Assembly (NCBI GenBank): GCA_002441135.1
Contig: DJVJ01000008.1
Coordinates: forward strand, 1-64,000
Origin: Caryophanales bacterium UBA6259
GTDB taxonomy: Bacteria; Bacillota; Bacilli; Tepidibacillales; Tepidibacillaceae
Direction of reading: 5' to 3'
DNA: 64,000 bases
Position numbers and translations under genes: made by a program. Positions 7,660 through 16,215 of the stretch are shown piece by piece; position 1 is the stretch's first letter, and the number at the start of each line of letters is the position of its first letter. The notes beneath the pieces are model-generated. The model did not search any database and was not told the origin of the DNA. It saw nothing but the letters and a program-made list of their open reading frames with translations.

Positions 7660-8688
7660 TTACTTTCTTCCTCTTAAATAAGGGGTTGGCCAAGAAAGCT
7701 CTACCTTTAGTTTGTTTGCGGCTTGAAACATCCAATATGGATTTCTCAGTAGCTCCCTACCTAAGGCAACCAAATCCGCACGGTCATTCCAAACAATCTC
7801 TTCTGCCATCTCAGGCTCTGTTATTAAACCTACTGTAACTGTTGGGATTCCAACCTGCTTTTTAATCTCTTCTGCAAATTTCACTTGATAACCCGGAGCA
7901 AAAGGAGGTGCAACAGGAACTGTTCCTCCTGAGCTTACATCAATCACATCAATGCCACCCCATGATTTAACAAGCTTTAGTATTTCTATCATCTCTTTAA
8001 TATCAATGCCCTCAGGGTGATAATCTGTCGCAGATACTCTTAAAAAAATCGGCTTATGATTTGGCCATACTTTTTTGACTGCTTCTACAATTTCTTTTAA
8101 AAATTGCACTCTTCCCTCTCTTGTACCGCCATATTCATCAGTTCGTTGATTGGATAGTGGTGATAAAAACTGGTGAATAAGATATCCATGGGCACCATGC
8201 AATTCGATAATATCAAAGCCAGCTTGGTCTGCTCTTTTTGCTGCATCAGCAAACGCATATACAACCTCTTTGATCATCTCTACAGACATTTCCTTAGGGA
8301 TAGTTTTCTCCTGTAAAAACGGGATTGGACTAGGTGCAATGATTGTAGTCTGATCACTAACTTCGGCCTTTCTACCAGCATGAGCCAATTGAATCGCCAT
8401 GATACTTCCATGCTGATGACCAAAATTAACAATTTCCTTTAATCCTGCGATTTGTACATCCTCCCAGATTCCTAAATCTTGGTCAGTTATTCTCCCTCTT
8501 GGCTCAACTGCAGTTGCTTCAAGCATATTGAGACCGACTTTCCCAACCGATCTTGTCCCATAATGAACCTTGTGCCACTCATTCACCTTTCCATCAGACT
8601 CTGCTTGATACATGCACATAGGCGACATCATGATTCGATTAGGAATCGTAACCTCTTTTATTGTAAATGGGGTAAAGAGCTTTGCCAT
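7660..8688 (-). CDS. namA: Old yellow enzyme family NADPH dehydrogenase (YqjM-like, 342 aa)
   Basis: FMN-dependent ene-reductase of the YqjM class, which reduces activated C=C bonds with NADPH in the cytoplasm. The class-specific cysteine C25 and Y27 lie in MMSPMCMYQ, and the substrate-binding histidines H164/H167 lie in ELHGAHGY, positions almost identical to YqjM (about 338 aa). The start is ATG 8688: GAGGAGG is 8-9 bases upstream, whereas the upstream in-frame TTG at 8712 would place the ribosome binding site inside the coding region. It is a single gene with its own terminator. Such enzymes often respond to electrophile or oxidative stress, but nothing in the DNA shows this here. Confidence 0.93.
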   Translation of the reverse strand: MAKLFTPFTIKEVTIPNRIMMSPMCMYQAESDGKVNEWHKVHYGTRSVGKVGLNMLEATAVEPRGRITDQDLGIWEDVQIAGLKEIVNFGHQHGSIMAIQLAHAGRKAEVSDQTTIIAPSPIPFLQEKTIPKEMSVEMIKEVVYAFADAAKRADQAGFDIIELHGAHGYLIHQFLSPLSNQRTDEYGGTREGRVQFLKEIVEAVKKVWPNHKPIFLRVSATDYHPEGIDIKEMIEILKLVKSWGGIDVIDVSSGGTVPVAPPFAPGYQVKFAEEIKKQVGIPTVTVGLITEPEMAEEIVWNDRADLVALGRELLRNPYWMFQAANKLKVELSWPTPYLRGRK

Positions 8689-9016
8689 TTTATGTATCCT
8701 CCTCAACTTCAATTCTTGTAATAAATGTTAAATGATATTGTTCTCCAATTTCAACACTTTTTAATAATGTACACAAAATTATCCATTTCGTCCACCTTGG
8801 ATAGACAATATATTGTTTTTTCTTCATTTGTCTTTTGGATACCTTTGAAAATAGGAGAATAACGGATGTATCAGCATCAATACCGTTGTATTCACAGATA
8901 AGTTATGTCCATCTTTTGTGTATTAATTGGACAAATATTGTTGATTTGTGTAAATTTCATAAAATAGAGATCATCACATCCATGATCCACAATATGAATG
9001 GGAGGTTGTTAATTCT
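8689..9016. other. Intergenic region between namA and nhaC
   Basis: About 330 bases carrying the divergent promoters of the flavin oxidoreductase and the antiporter. I see a perfect 12-bp palindrome ACAATATATTGT at 8805-8816 and a partial dyad AACGG/CCGTT around 8860-8886, but no riboswitch or credible gene. An open frame at 8835-9044 has no ribosome binding site and overlaps nhaC. Confidence 0.4.
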
Positions 9017-10480
9017 ATGCAAAGTGATAAAAAAGAAATCATAGATAAAGCAACAAATAGTAGAAGAATTGAACACTTAGAATTTTATCTTGGTCCAATT
9101 GGCGCAACCATCCCAATGCTATTTTTTGTCGTTTGGGCAATTACCACCAGTGTGCTTAAGATTTCTACAGAGACTGGTTTAATCATGGGTGCGCTTTTAG
9201 GGTTAGTAATTGGAATGTTTTTATCTAAAAGTCCATGGTCAGATTATGCACAAGGAATTTTTGATGGAATGGCCCAATCGGTTGGTGTCGTTGCCATTAT
9301 TGCATGGTTTTTCGCTGGGATGTTTGCAGAAATTTTGAAAACTGGTGGCTTAGTAGAAGGTTTAGTTTGGCTTGGTGCTGTGACTGAAGTGAGTGGAGGA
9401 TTATTTGTGGGGATTACCTTTATTCTTGCTTCAATTTTTGCTTCTGCAGTTGGGACAGGATATGGTACGGTGGTTGCTTTTTCTACATTAATTTATCCAG
9501 CTGGTTTACTTCTTAATGCAGACCCAGTATTTCTCTTTGCAGCAATTTTATCAGGAGCAGCCTTTGGGGATAACCTAGCACCTGTCTCTGATACTACTAT
9601 TGTTTCTGCGGTAACCCAGGATGCAGATGTACCTGGTGTTGTTCGTTCTCGCTTCAAGTATAGTGTTATGGCCGGAATTCCTGCCTTGATTCTATTCTCG
9701 CTATTTGGTAGTGGGCAAGGACAGATAGATCCAAACGCTTTTGATAATCTTGGTGTGGCTGTTGAACCAAATGGGCTTTTATTGTTAATCCCATTTGCTC
9801 TTGTAATTTATTTAGCATTAACTGGCAAACATCTGATTACTTCTTTAACCTGGGGTATCCTTACTGCTTCTACCATGATTCCATTAACAGGTCTTGGTCT
9901 TTTTTCTCAAATTATAGATTTTAATTTTGAAGAAGGCGTAATTCAGGGCGCTCTAATAAATGGATTTACAGGATATATGAACATGGCAATACTTATACTT
10001 TTAATAATTTCCACATCTCATATGTTAACTCTTGGAGGAACAATGGATGCTCTAAAAGTCACACTGAATAAAAAAATCAATGGTGTTGTTCGTAGAGCAG
10101 AATTAGCCATTGTTTCCATTGTTACCATCTTAAATGTATTCATAACGATTAATACTGCTGCAGAAATTTCTGCTGCACCATTTGTAAAACAAATTGGAGA
10201 ACAATTTAACATTCATCCTTATCGCAGAGCCAATTTACTAGATGCAATCACCTCTGCTCTTGGGTACATTTTCCCTTGGAGTGCCGCTGTACTTTTAGGC
10301 TGGAGCACGCTTACCAGTTTGAAAGATGATTATGATTGGCTAGTAGTAGTAGACCCATTTACAGTATTTCCATATGTATTCCATGGCTGGTTCTTAGTAG
10401 CAATTATGTTCTTTGCAGCCTATACTGGTTGGGGACTTCGATTAAAAGGGGAAAATGGTGAAGAAGTTAAGCCAAAATAA
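9017..10480 (+). CDS. NhaC-family Na+/H+ antiporter (487 aa)
   Basis: Polytopic membrane antiporter of the NhaC family, exchanging cytoplasmic Na+ (or an amine/organic acid in relatives such as malate/lactate-coupled members) for H+. There are about 11-12 hydrophobic segments after a short polar N-terminus. Conserved features include the block AAFGDNLAPVSDTTIVSA (around residues 177-194), typical of the family's ion-binding region. The start ATG 9017 has GGGAGG 11 bases upstream. It is monocistronic. A weak hairpin (AAGCCAAA 10469-10476 with TTTGGCTT 10486-10493) overlaps the stop codon and may help end transcription. Substrate specificity within the family is not resolved. Confidence 0.88.
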   Translation: MQSDKKEIIDKATNSRRIEHLEFYLGPIGATIPMLFFVVWAITTSVLKISTETGLIMGALLGLVIGMFLSKSPWSDYAQGIFDGMAQSVGVVAIIAWFFAGMFAEILKTGGLVEGLVWLGAVTEVSGGLFVGITFILASIFASAVGTGYGTVVAFSTLIYPAGLLLNADPVFLFAAILSGAAFGDNLAPVSDTTIVSAVTQDADVPGVVRSRFKYSVMAGIPALILFSLFGSGQGQIDPNAFDNLGVAVEPNGLLLLIPFALVIYLALTGKHLITSLTWGILTASTMIPLTGLGLFSQIIDFNFEEGVIQGALINGFTGYMNMAILILLIISTSHMLTLGGTMDALKVTLNKKINGVVRRAELAIVSIVTILNVFITINTAAEISAAPFVKQIGEQFNIHPYRRANLLDAITSALGYIFPWSAAVLLGWSTLTSLKDDYDWLVVVDPFTVFPYVFHGWFLVAIMFFAAYTGWGLRLKGENGEEVKPK

Positions 10481-10591
10481 TTACCTTTGGCTTCTTTGCT
10501 GTTTGTTAATTCAAATAAATAGCATTTTAGAATAATATCCCTTGGAAAAAGTTATATTAAAAATTAACTGGTGTGAAAAGGAGTCCTTCCA

Positions 10592-11281
10592 ATGGAAATT
10601 ATAGAAGTAATCTTTAGAACTGCTAGTGCTTATGTTTTTTTACTAATCCTAACGAGATTACTTGGAAAAAAGCAAGTAAGTCAGCTAACCTATTTTAATT
10701 ATGTTGCTGGAATTACCTTCGGCTCGATTACTGCTAGTCTGTTTATCTCCCCCGATACTCCTGTAGTATATGGTTTTACTAGCTTAGTTGTTTGGGGTTT
10801 GTTTACAATGTTGGCGGATATTATCAGCATTAAATCCCCAAGAGCAAGAGTATTAATGGAGGGAGAGCCAACGATTATCATCAAGGATGGTAAGATTCTT
10901 GAAAAATCCCTTCGCTCTCTTCGGTTATCTATCGATGATGTAAATATGCTACTTAGAAATCAAAAAATCTTTTCTGTCAAAGATGTTGATTATGCTGTGT
11001 TTGAACAAAACGGAAAAATCAGCGTTCTTAAAAAAGTAGATCAACAAAATATAACCAAAAAGGATATGAATATCGCTAGTAATCGAGTTTTTTTTCCAAC
11101 AATGCTAATCTCAGACGGAAAAATTTTGTATAACAATCTGCGAGAATTGAATTTAAATCCAGAGTGGCTAAATAATCAATTAAATAATGCCGGAATTAAT
11201 ACTGTGGAAGAAATATTTTATGCAGGGTTAGAAGAAGACGGAAGCTTATTTATTGATAAACGCTCCGATTATATCCATTAG
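10592..11281 (+). CDS. DUF421 (YetF/YrbG-type) membrane protein (229 aa)
   Basis: Belongs to the DUF421 family widespread in spore formers, of uncertain role. About three N-terminal membrane helices (residues 8-26, 35-53 and 58-78) are followed by a soluble cytoplasmic domain with the family blocks SPRARVLMEGEPTIIIKDGK (about 80-99) and LRNQKIFSVKDVDYAVFEQNG (about 118-138, here written in part). The C-terminal part repeats the fold. The ATG 10592 is preceded by AAAAGGAG. It stands alone between nhaC and nadK; in other species some members are spore-related, which cannot be judged from this locus. Confidence 0.88.
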   Translation: MEIIEVIFRTASAYVFLLILTRLLGKKQVSQLTYFNYVAGITFGSITASLFISPDTPVVYGFTSLVVWGLFTMLADIISIKSPRARVLMEGEPTIIIKDGKILEKSLRSLRLSIDDVNMLLRNQKIFSVKDVDYAVFEQNGKISVLKKVDQQNITKKDMNIASNRVFFPTMLISDGKILYNNLRELNLNPEWLNNQLNNAGINTVEEIFYAGLEEDGSLFIDKRSDYIH

Positions 11282-11380
11282 TATAAAATTTATAAAACTC
11301 ATAAAAATTTAATTTTATCTCCTATATTATTCTTTTTCTTTTTCGTATAATAAGATAAATACCTTTTATGGAGGTTTTTT

Positions 11381-12184
11381 ATGAAATATACGATCGTTAG
11401 CCGTGGGGATAAACAATCCATTGAGACCCGTAAAAAATTTACGGAGTTAGCTACAAGGCATCAGCTTATTGAAGACCATATTTCACCGGATTTAATTATT
11501 TCTATTGGTGGAGATGGAACTTTGTTAGAAGCTTTTCACTCAAATACTCACCGTTTAAAAGAGGTTGCTTTTCTTGGAATACACACAGGTCATTTAGGAT
11601 TTTACGCTGATTGGCAACCGGATGAAATTGAAAAACTGGTTAACTTATTAGTAACTCAGCCACTAAAAACGATTGAATATCCCTTATTAAAATTAAAAAT
11701 TACTACAACAGATCAAGAAACAAAAGAATATTTGGCCCTTAATGAATTTACCGTGAAAAACATTGAGAAAACATTGGTTATGAAAATAAAGCTAAATCAC
11801 GAGGACTTTGAGATGTTCCGCGGGGATGGTTTATGTATTTCCACACCATCTGGTAGTACTGGATATAATAAAAGTTTAGGTGGTGCTTTACTTCACCCTA
11901 CCTTAGATTCTATTCAAATCAGTGAAATGGCATCGATTAATAATAGGGTTTATCGAACAATTGGTTCTCCCTTAGTTTTGCCAAAGCATCATTATATCGA
12001 TCTTTATCCACAGCATCATGGTGAGATTCGTCTAACCCTAGACCATCTCCTTTTAAAGATGAAGCATATTGAAAAAATTCAAGGCTATGTGGCCGATGAA
12101 AAAATTCGTTTTGCACGATATCGTCCATTTCCTTTTTGGAACCGTGTCAGGGAAGCATTTATCGGCAGCCAACATATGGACTAA
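11381..12184 (+). CDS. nadK: NAD kinase (267 aa)
   Basis: ATP (or polyphosphate)-dependent phosphorylation of NAD to NADP in the cytoplasm. The hallmark GGDGT motif is at residues 43-47, followed by the conserved NE motif in LALNEFTVKN and the glycine-rich STPSGSTGYNKSLGG block. Length matches the Bacillus NadK1 group (about 265 aa). ATG 11381 follows GGAGG. It has its own upstream region and a terminator shared with the convergent histidine kinase, so it is a single-gene unit. Confidence 0.95.
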   Translation: MKYTIVSRGDKQSIETRKKFTELATRHQLIEDHISPDLIISIGGDGTLLEAFHSNTHRLKEVAFLGIHTGHLGFYADWQPDEIEKLVNLLVTQPLKTIEYPLLKLKITTTDQETKEYLALNEFTVKNIEKTLVMKIKLNHEDFEMFRGDGLCISTPSGSTGYNKSLGGALLHPTLDSIQISEMASINNRVYRTIGSPLVLPKHHYIDLYPQHHGEIRLTLDHLLLKMKHIEKIQGYVADEKIRFARYRPFPFWNRVREAFIGSQHMD

Positions 12185-12185
12185 A

Positions 12186-12233
12186 TAAAAAGCTAGAGAG
12201 TGAATTTGTAAAAATTCTAATCTCTAGCTTTTT
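12186..12233. terminator. Bidirectional terminator between nadK and liaS
   Basis: AAAAAGCTAGAGA pairs with TCTCTAGCTTTTT (12221-12233), with A-run and T-run on both sides, so it can serve both convergent genes. Confidence 0.85.
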
Positions 12234-13322
12234 TTATGGTATAGGAACAATAATATGAATTCTAGTACCTTTATTTGGATAGGAAAGAAGGTCAATTCTT
12301 CCTCCTAAATCCTCAATTCTTTCCTTCATTGTATTTAAGCCATAAGAGCTTTTCTTCTGATTTCTTAGATCAAAGCCTATACCGTTATCCTCAAGCTTTA
12401 GAAAAATTCTCTCCTCTTTTTTGTAAAGCTTAAACTGAAACAAGCTTGCTTTGGAATGTCTTAGCATATTGGATATCACTTCTTGAACCACTCGAAATAG
12501 CTGGTCTTCTATTCCTTCTCCTAAAGAAATATTATCCTCAAGCTCCCATTTCCACTCTATTTCAGGATGCTTGTGGCTTAGCTCGTGAAATAATTGCTCA
12601 AGTCCCTCTCTTAAAGAATATCCTTCCAAGTGAACAGGACGTAAATGCATAATTAATGCTCGTAATTCTTGTTGGGCCTGAGACACTAAATTTTCAATTT
12701 GGACTAGCTTCTCTTTTGCTTTTTCTGGGTTTTGCTCTAATATTCGTGGAAGTGCAGCCATTGACATCGAAATGGCAAAAAGCTGCTGACTAACCGCATC
12801 ATGTAAATCCCTTGCTAGCTTTCTACGTTCCTCTAAAGCAGCTACCTGCTCTGTTTGCTGAAGAAGTCGGGTATTTTCATCAACTAATCTTTGTAAAGAA
12901 TTCACCTGTTTTTCAAATCGCTCTGCCATATGATTAAATTGCGAACCCAATTTCATAATCTCATCACTACCATGATTTTGGATTCGATAATCTAATTTCC
13001 CCCTCGAAATCGCCTCTGTGGCATCTGCTATTCTCATTAATGATTTTTTCAATTCCCTTCCTATCGGAAAACCAAGATAAAACGTAAAAGTAAGGGCAAT
13101 TATTAATCCAATAGTAAAGAATCCCCCCATTAGAATAAAATAAGAGGAAGAGTTAATCTTGATACCAATCCACTGTTCTATCTGAATTCTCCATGGATCG
13201 ATTTCAGAAAGAATTGCTCCTGTTATCATCAAGAGCAATGTTGTTGCACTTATTGTACCAATGGCTGCCATCGCCATTTTTTTTAGAATTAACCATTGTA
13301 TTCCTGTAAGCCTTGAACTCAT
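12234..13322 (-). CDS. liaS: LiaS-type sensor histidine kinase (362 aa)
   Basis: Membrane sensor kinase of the LiaS/VraS group, which responds to cell-envelope stress and is held inactive by LiaF. Two membrane helices (about 16-38 and 61-83) flank a very short extracellular loop; then HAMP (about 84-140), a HisKA_3 dimerisation domain with phospho-accepting H174 in RDLHDAVSQQ, and an HATPase domain with the N-box (VVQEVISNMLRHS) and DNGIGFD. Its ATG follows the liaF stop directly, with no spacer, showing tight coupling. The cognate response regulator is not adjacent; a LiaR-like gene lies 6.3 kb away on the same strand (20421-21059). Confidence 0.93.
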   Translation of the reverse strand: MSSRLTGIQWLILKKMAMAAIGTISATTLLLMITGAILSEIDPWRIQIEQWIGIKINSSSYFILMGGFFTIGLIIALTFTFYLGFPIGRELKKSLMRIADATEAISRGKLDYRIQNHGSDEIMKLGSQFNHMAERFEKQVNSLQRLVDENTRLLQQTEQVAALEERRKLARDLHDAVSQQLFAISMSMAALPRILEQNPEKAKEKLVQIENLVSQAQQELRALIMHLRPVHLEGYSLREGLEQLFHELSHKHPEIEWKWELEDNISLGEGIEDQLFRVVQEVISNMLRHSKASLFQFKLYKKEERIFLKLEDNGIGFDLRNQKKSSYGLNTMKERIEDLGGRIDLLSYPNKGTRIHIIVPIP

Positions 13323-14114
13323 TTAGTCCACCTGCTTTACATTAACTTCTCCTATTGATAAGGAAATCATTAAATTCACTTTCTTTTCCGCCTTATCATA
13401 TCCTTCAGAGGTATATGTCACAAATCTGCTTGTTCCGGATTGTTTAAGATTTAACACGTTAACCTCTCCGACATGAACATCTGCATTCACCTTAATTGCT
13501 AAATCTTGTGGAACAATGACAGTAATTTCTCCAATCCAGCCAGAAATATCAATAAAGAATTCACCTTCTTTAATAATTGCGCTATACAGATTCAGTTCAA
13601 CTTCTCCAATACCATTCCATAATTGCATATTCTCCAATTCCCATGGTACTTCATCACCAATTTTAAGTTCTCCTACAATCCGCTTATTTCTTTTCGCATC
13701 ATACTTTTTCAATTTTGTTTTTCTAAATTGTTTATTATCTTCATCTGAGTAGTAAAAAGAAATGTTACCACTTCCAAAAATTATGGTTAAGCCTACATAG
13801 ATAATTAATGTTGGCCAAATGAAATTCCAAACACTGATATGAAAATAGTCTAGTTGATTTCCTTGAAAAATTATACCAATTCCTAATATAAAAAGCCCCC
13901 AGAAAAGCACACTAAAACTAATCTTCCCTTTTCTTAAACTAATTCCCAGCTTCAATAATCCCTCAAGGGTTTCTTTTATTCCTAGAACAATTATGATCAA
14001 TGGCCAATAGGTACTAATGATGCTTCCTATTTCAAAATTTACAATCTCAAAATTATTTAAAAGAAAAACAACCCCAAATGCGATAAATAGTAGTCCAAAT
14101 ATAAATTTCGCCAT
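13323..14114 (-). CDS. liaF: LiaF-like membrane inhibitor of LiaS (263 aa)
   Basis: First gene of the liaF-liaS pair. Four hydrophobic segments in the N-terminal 120 residues (about 3-20, 32-46, 67-84 and 92-110) are followed by a soluble C-terminal domain with repeated GEV/GEI motifs (GIGEVELNLYSA, GWIGEITVIVP, HVGEVNVLNL, SIGEVNVKQ), the beta-helical pattern of the LiaF/DUF2154 C-terminus. In Bacillus LiaF restrains the LiaS kinase. ATG 14114 follows GAGGGAT. The upstream region contains an inverted repeat that could be the regulator's own binding site. Confidence 0.9.
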   Translation of the reverse strand: MAKFIFGLLFIAFGVVFLLNNFEIVNFEIGSIISTYWPLIIIVLGIKETLEGLLKLGISLRKGKISFSVLFWGLFILGIGIIFQGNQLDYFHISVWNFIWPTLIIYVGLTIIFGSGNISFYYSDEDNKQFRKTKLKKYDAKRNKRIVGELKIGDEVPWELENMQLWNGIGEVELNLYSAIIKEGEFFIDISGWIGEITVIVPQDLAIKVNADVHVGEVNVLNLKQSGTSRFVTYTSEGYDKAEKKVNLMISLSIGEVNVKQVD

Positions 14115-14251
14115 CTTACATCCCTCATTTTTTTTGTATATATTTAACTTCTCTACTCAACCTTTAAATCCTACATCAATTTTAATTTTTCTTCTATATA
14201 TATCATACAAAAAAATCTTTTTTTCTATAACGGACTAACGGTTGTTTCTTT

Positions 14252-14269
14252 CTCCGTCTAAGGTCGGAG
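14252..14269. promoter_or_regulatory. Inverted repeat upstream of liaF, candidate LiaR site
   Basis: CTCCG-N8-CGGAG (14252-14256 and 14265-14269; inner bases TCTAAGGT) lies between liaF and the divergent small YfhD-like gene. LiaR-type regulators bind inverted repeats in their own promoter; assigning this one is inference. Confidence 0.35.
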
Positions 14270-14358
14270 TAAGACAAGATAGCACTAAAACTAATGAATA
14301 ATTTTTTCTAAAGCTGAGAAGCTAATACTTAAGACAAATTAAGGTGGAGGTGGTTAAA

Positions 14359-14487
14359 GTGGCCAAAAAAAGAATAGCGAAAAACGAAGATGTAGAATTT
14401 TCTATGGAATATGCAGATGAAAATGATAAGGAGGCATTAGCAAGAGCAAAAGCTGCTGACAAGCGAGTAGAAAATAAGGCAAAATAA
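14359..14487 (+). CDS. YfhD-like small protein (42 aa)
   Basis: Short gene starting at GTG 14359 (MAKKRIAKNEDVEFS) with GGAGG 8 bases upstream, ending TAA 14487. The protein is highly charged, with the pattern VEFSMEYADENDKEALARA-KAADKR. This matches the conserved core of Bacillus YfhD-type small proteins (EFS-ELAD-DD-EA-RA-AAD-R), a family of unknown function found in spore formers. It has no membrane segment. It is followed by a strong terminator. Confidence 0.75.
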   Translation: MAKKRIAKNEDVEFSMEYADENDKEALARAKAADKRVENKAK

Positions 14488-14489
14488 AA

Positions 14490-14545
14490 AATTGCACCAC
14501 CTGTGATGACACTTCTAACAAAAGGTGGTGCAATTGATTTTTATT
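14490..14545. terminator. Bidirectional terminator
   Basis: A 13-bp stem (AATTGCACCACCT at 14490-14502 with AGGTGGTGCAATT at 14523-14535) with T-rich tails on both strands. It ends the YfhD-like gene and the convergent lipoprotein gene. Confidence 0.9.
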
Positions 14546-14565
14546 TGGTTTCTAATTTATTTGTA

Positions 14566-16089
14566 CTATTTTTCAAGTGGAGTATAATCCACATTCGGTG
14601 TATATTTGTTTCCAGCATTCCATAGCAGGAACTCTTTAATGCCATTCTCGTTCAATGCTTTGATTTGTGCTTCCACATCTGCTTTTCCGTAAACTTTATA
14701 GTTCCCTTTCCCAAGCCAAGGAGCAGTAAAATCTTGAATCCATGGTCTAGAAATTGGTTTTTTATCTCCGAGCTTATTCAATACTTCATTTTCAACCTTT
14801 GAATAAGCATCCACTAATTCATAAGGATAGATGTCTGGAACACTAATATTAAAATACCCATTTCCCCAATGTGAAGGATAGATCATGGAGCTTATTACAT
14901 CCACATTGCTACTGATTTTACTGAAATTTTGGCCAATACCAGGAGCTTCTGGTAAGGTTGCAGAATAACCAAAAATATCTACACTAACATCAACATTATA
15001 AGGTTCTAGCTCTTTTTTAGCATAAGCGACAAAATCTGTTACTGCATCCACCCTTAATTGGGTTTGACGGTCCTTATCTTGAAAAATAGGTGCAATCGGC
15101 TTTGTTTTTTCTACCTCTATTAGCTGTGCCTCAGCATTTTTCAGAGTCTCCTCATAGGTAGACAATTGTTCCATAGAACCATATTTTTTTAATGCAGTAT
15201 CGAATTGACCACTTACGGTAGCAATCGTTTTTGTTAATTCTGCTTTTGTTGTCTCATATTTCTTCAATTTATCTTGATAGTCTTTTTCTAGTTCAGCGAA
15301 TTTACTTGGAGTATGGTCTTTATATTCTCCCATATCATATTTTAAGGACTTGTCTCTAGTCTCAAAGCCCTCTGGAAATCTTACATAATCAAACTGAATC
15401 TCTTGAAAACCTAATTCAGCTGCAAGCTTTGCGATTTCCACGTTATGTTCCCATACTTCTGAAAGAAATGGATTAACAAAGGCCTCTCCTCTTCCATTTT
15501 TCCAAACCGCCCCATTATTTGTAAACGAAAGTTCAGGGTGTTTATTGGCAAGTACAGAGTCTTTAAAAACTACGATTCTAGCAATCGGATATATTTTATG
15601 CTCAGAAAGCTTCTTTATCAATTCTTTTGGGTCTTTAATATTCTTTTTACTATATTCTAATAGCTTTGGATCTTCTGGCTCAAAGGAAATATAACCATGA
15701 TCATCCTTAATATCAATAACCATTGCATTTAATTCTGTTTGATCTAGCAAGTTTATTAAATCATCAAAACGAGAAATACTTGTTGTATGTGATGTAACAT
15801 ATACTCCTCTTACTGCATCAGGATAAGTAAATGGAGGGTGATCTACTTTTGGCTCATCGGATTCACTGGATGAGTCGGATGGCGTTGTACTTGGTTCTTC
15901 AACCGTGGTACTGGTTTCAGTACTCGTTTCTGTGCTAGTTTCGGTACTGGTTTCGGAACTTTTTTCTGTGCTGGTTTCCGTTCCCTTTGTCGGACCATCT
16001 ACTACTGCTGGTTTAGAATCTAGAACAGAACATGATGTTAATAATAGAGCAATGAATGTCATAATTAGGATGGTTTTTAGCTTATTCAT
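14566..16089 (-). CDS. Lipoprotein with DUF4015 glycoside-hydrolase-like domain (507 aa)
   Basis: Secreted lipoprotein: hydrophobic signal peptide with lipobox LLTSC, C20 being the lipidated residue. A low-complexity linker of about 50 residues follows, with repeated ETST units (visible as a GTTTC-rich tandem repeat in the DNA around 15905-15990). The main domain (about 88-500) has the features of the DUF4015 putative glycoside hydrolase family (TIM barrel): RGVYVTSHTT, NAMVIDIKDDHG, GFQEIQFDYVRFPEG and WIQDFTAPW. A lysine/glutamate-rich, probably coiled-coil insertion of about 65 residues (about 265-330) interrupts the barrel. The substrate is unknown, likely a cell-wall or exopolysaccharide. 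It is a single gene. Confidence 0.88.
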   Translation of the reverse strand: MNKLKTILIMTFIALLLTSCSVLDSKPAVVDGPTKGTETSTEKSSETSTETSTETSTETSTTVEEPSTTPSDSSSESDEPKVDHPPFTYPDAVRGVYVTSHTTSISRFDDLINLLDQTELNAMVIDIKDDHGYISFEPEDPKLLEYSKKNIKDPKELIKKLSEHKIYPIARIVVFKDSVLANKHPELSFTNNGAVWKNGRGEAFVNPFLSEVWEHNVEIAKLAAELGFQEIQFDYVRFPEGFETRDKSLKYDMGEYKDHTPSKFAELEKDYQDKLKKYETTKAELTKTIATVSGQFDTALKKYGSMEQLSTYEETLKNAEAQLIEVEKTKPIAPIFQDKDRQTQLRVDAVTDFVAYAKKELEPYNVDVSVDIFGYSATLPEAPGIGQNFSKISSNVDVISSMIYPSHWGNGYFNISVPDIYPYELVDAYSKVENEVLNKLGDKKPISRPWIQDFTAPWLGKGNYKVYGKADVEAQIKALNENGIKEFLLWNAGNKYTPNVDYTPLEK

Positions 16090-16215
16090 GTTGGTTTCTC
16101 CTCTGCTAATTTATCTGTAATTTTATTGTAAAGGTTGTAGCAATAAATTCATAGTGATTTTTGTTAATAATCTGGAAATAAATATTTCCAAGATATAGCA
16201 TGTAAATTCTATTTG

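Noticed and set aside
8835..9044. 69-codon frame in front of nhaC
   Set aside because: No ribosome binding site, poor composition, overlaps the real antiporter start.
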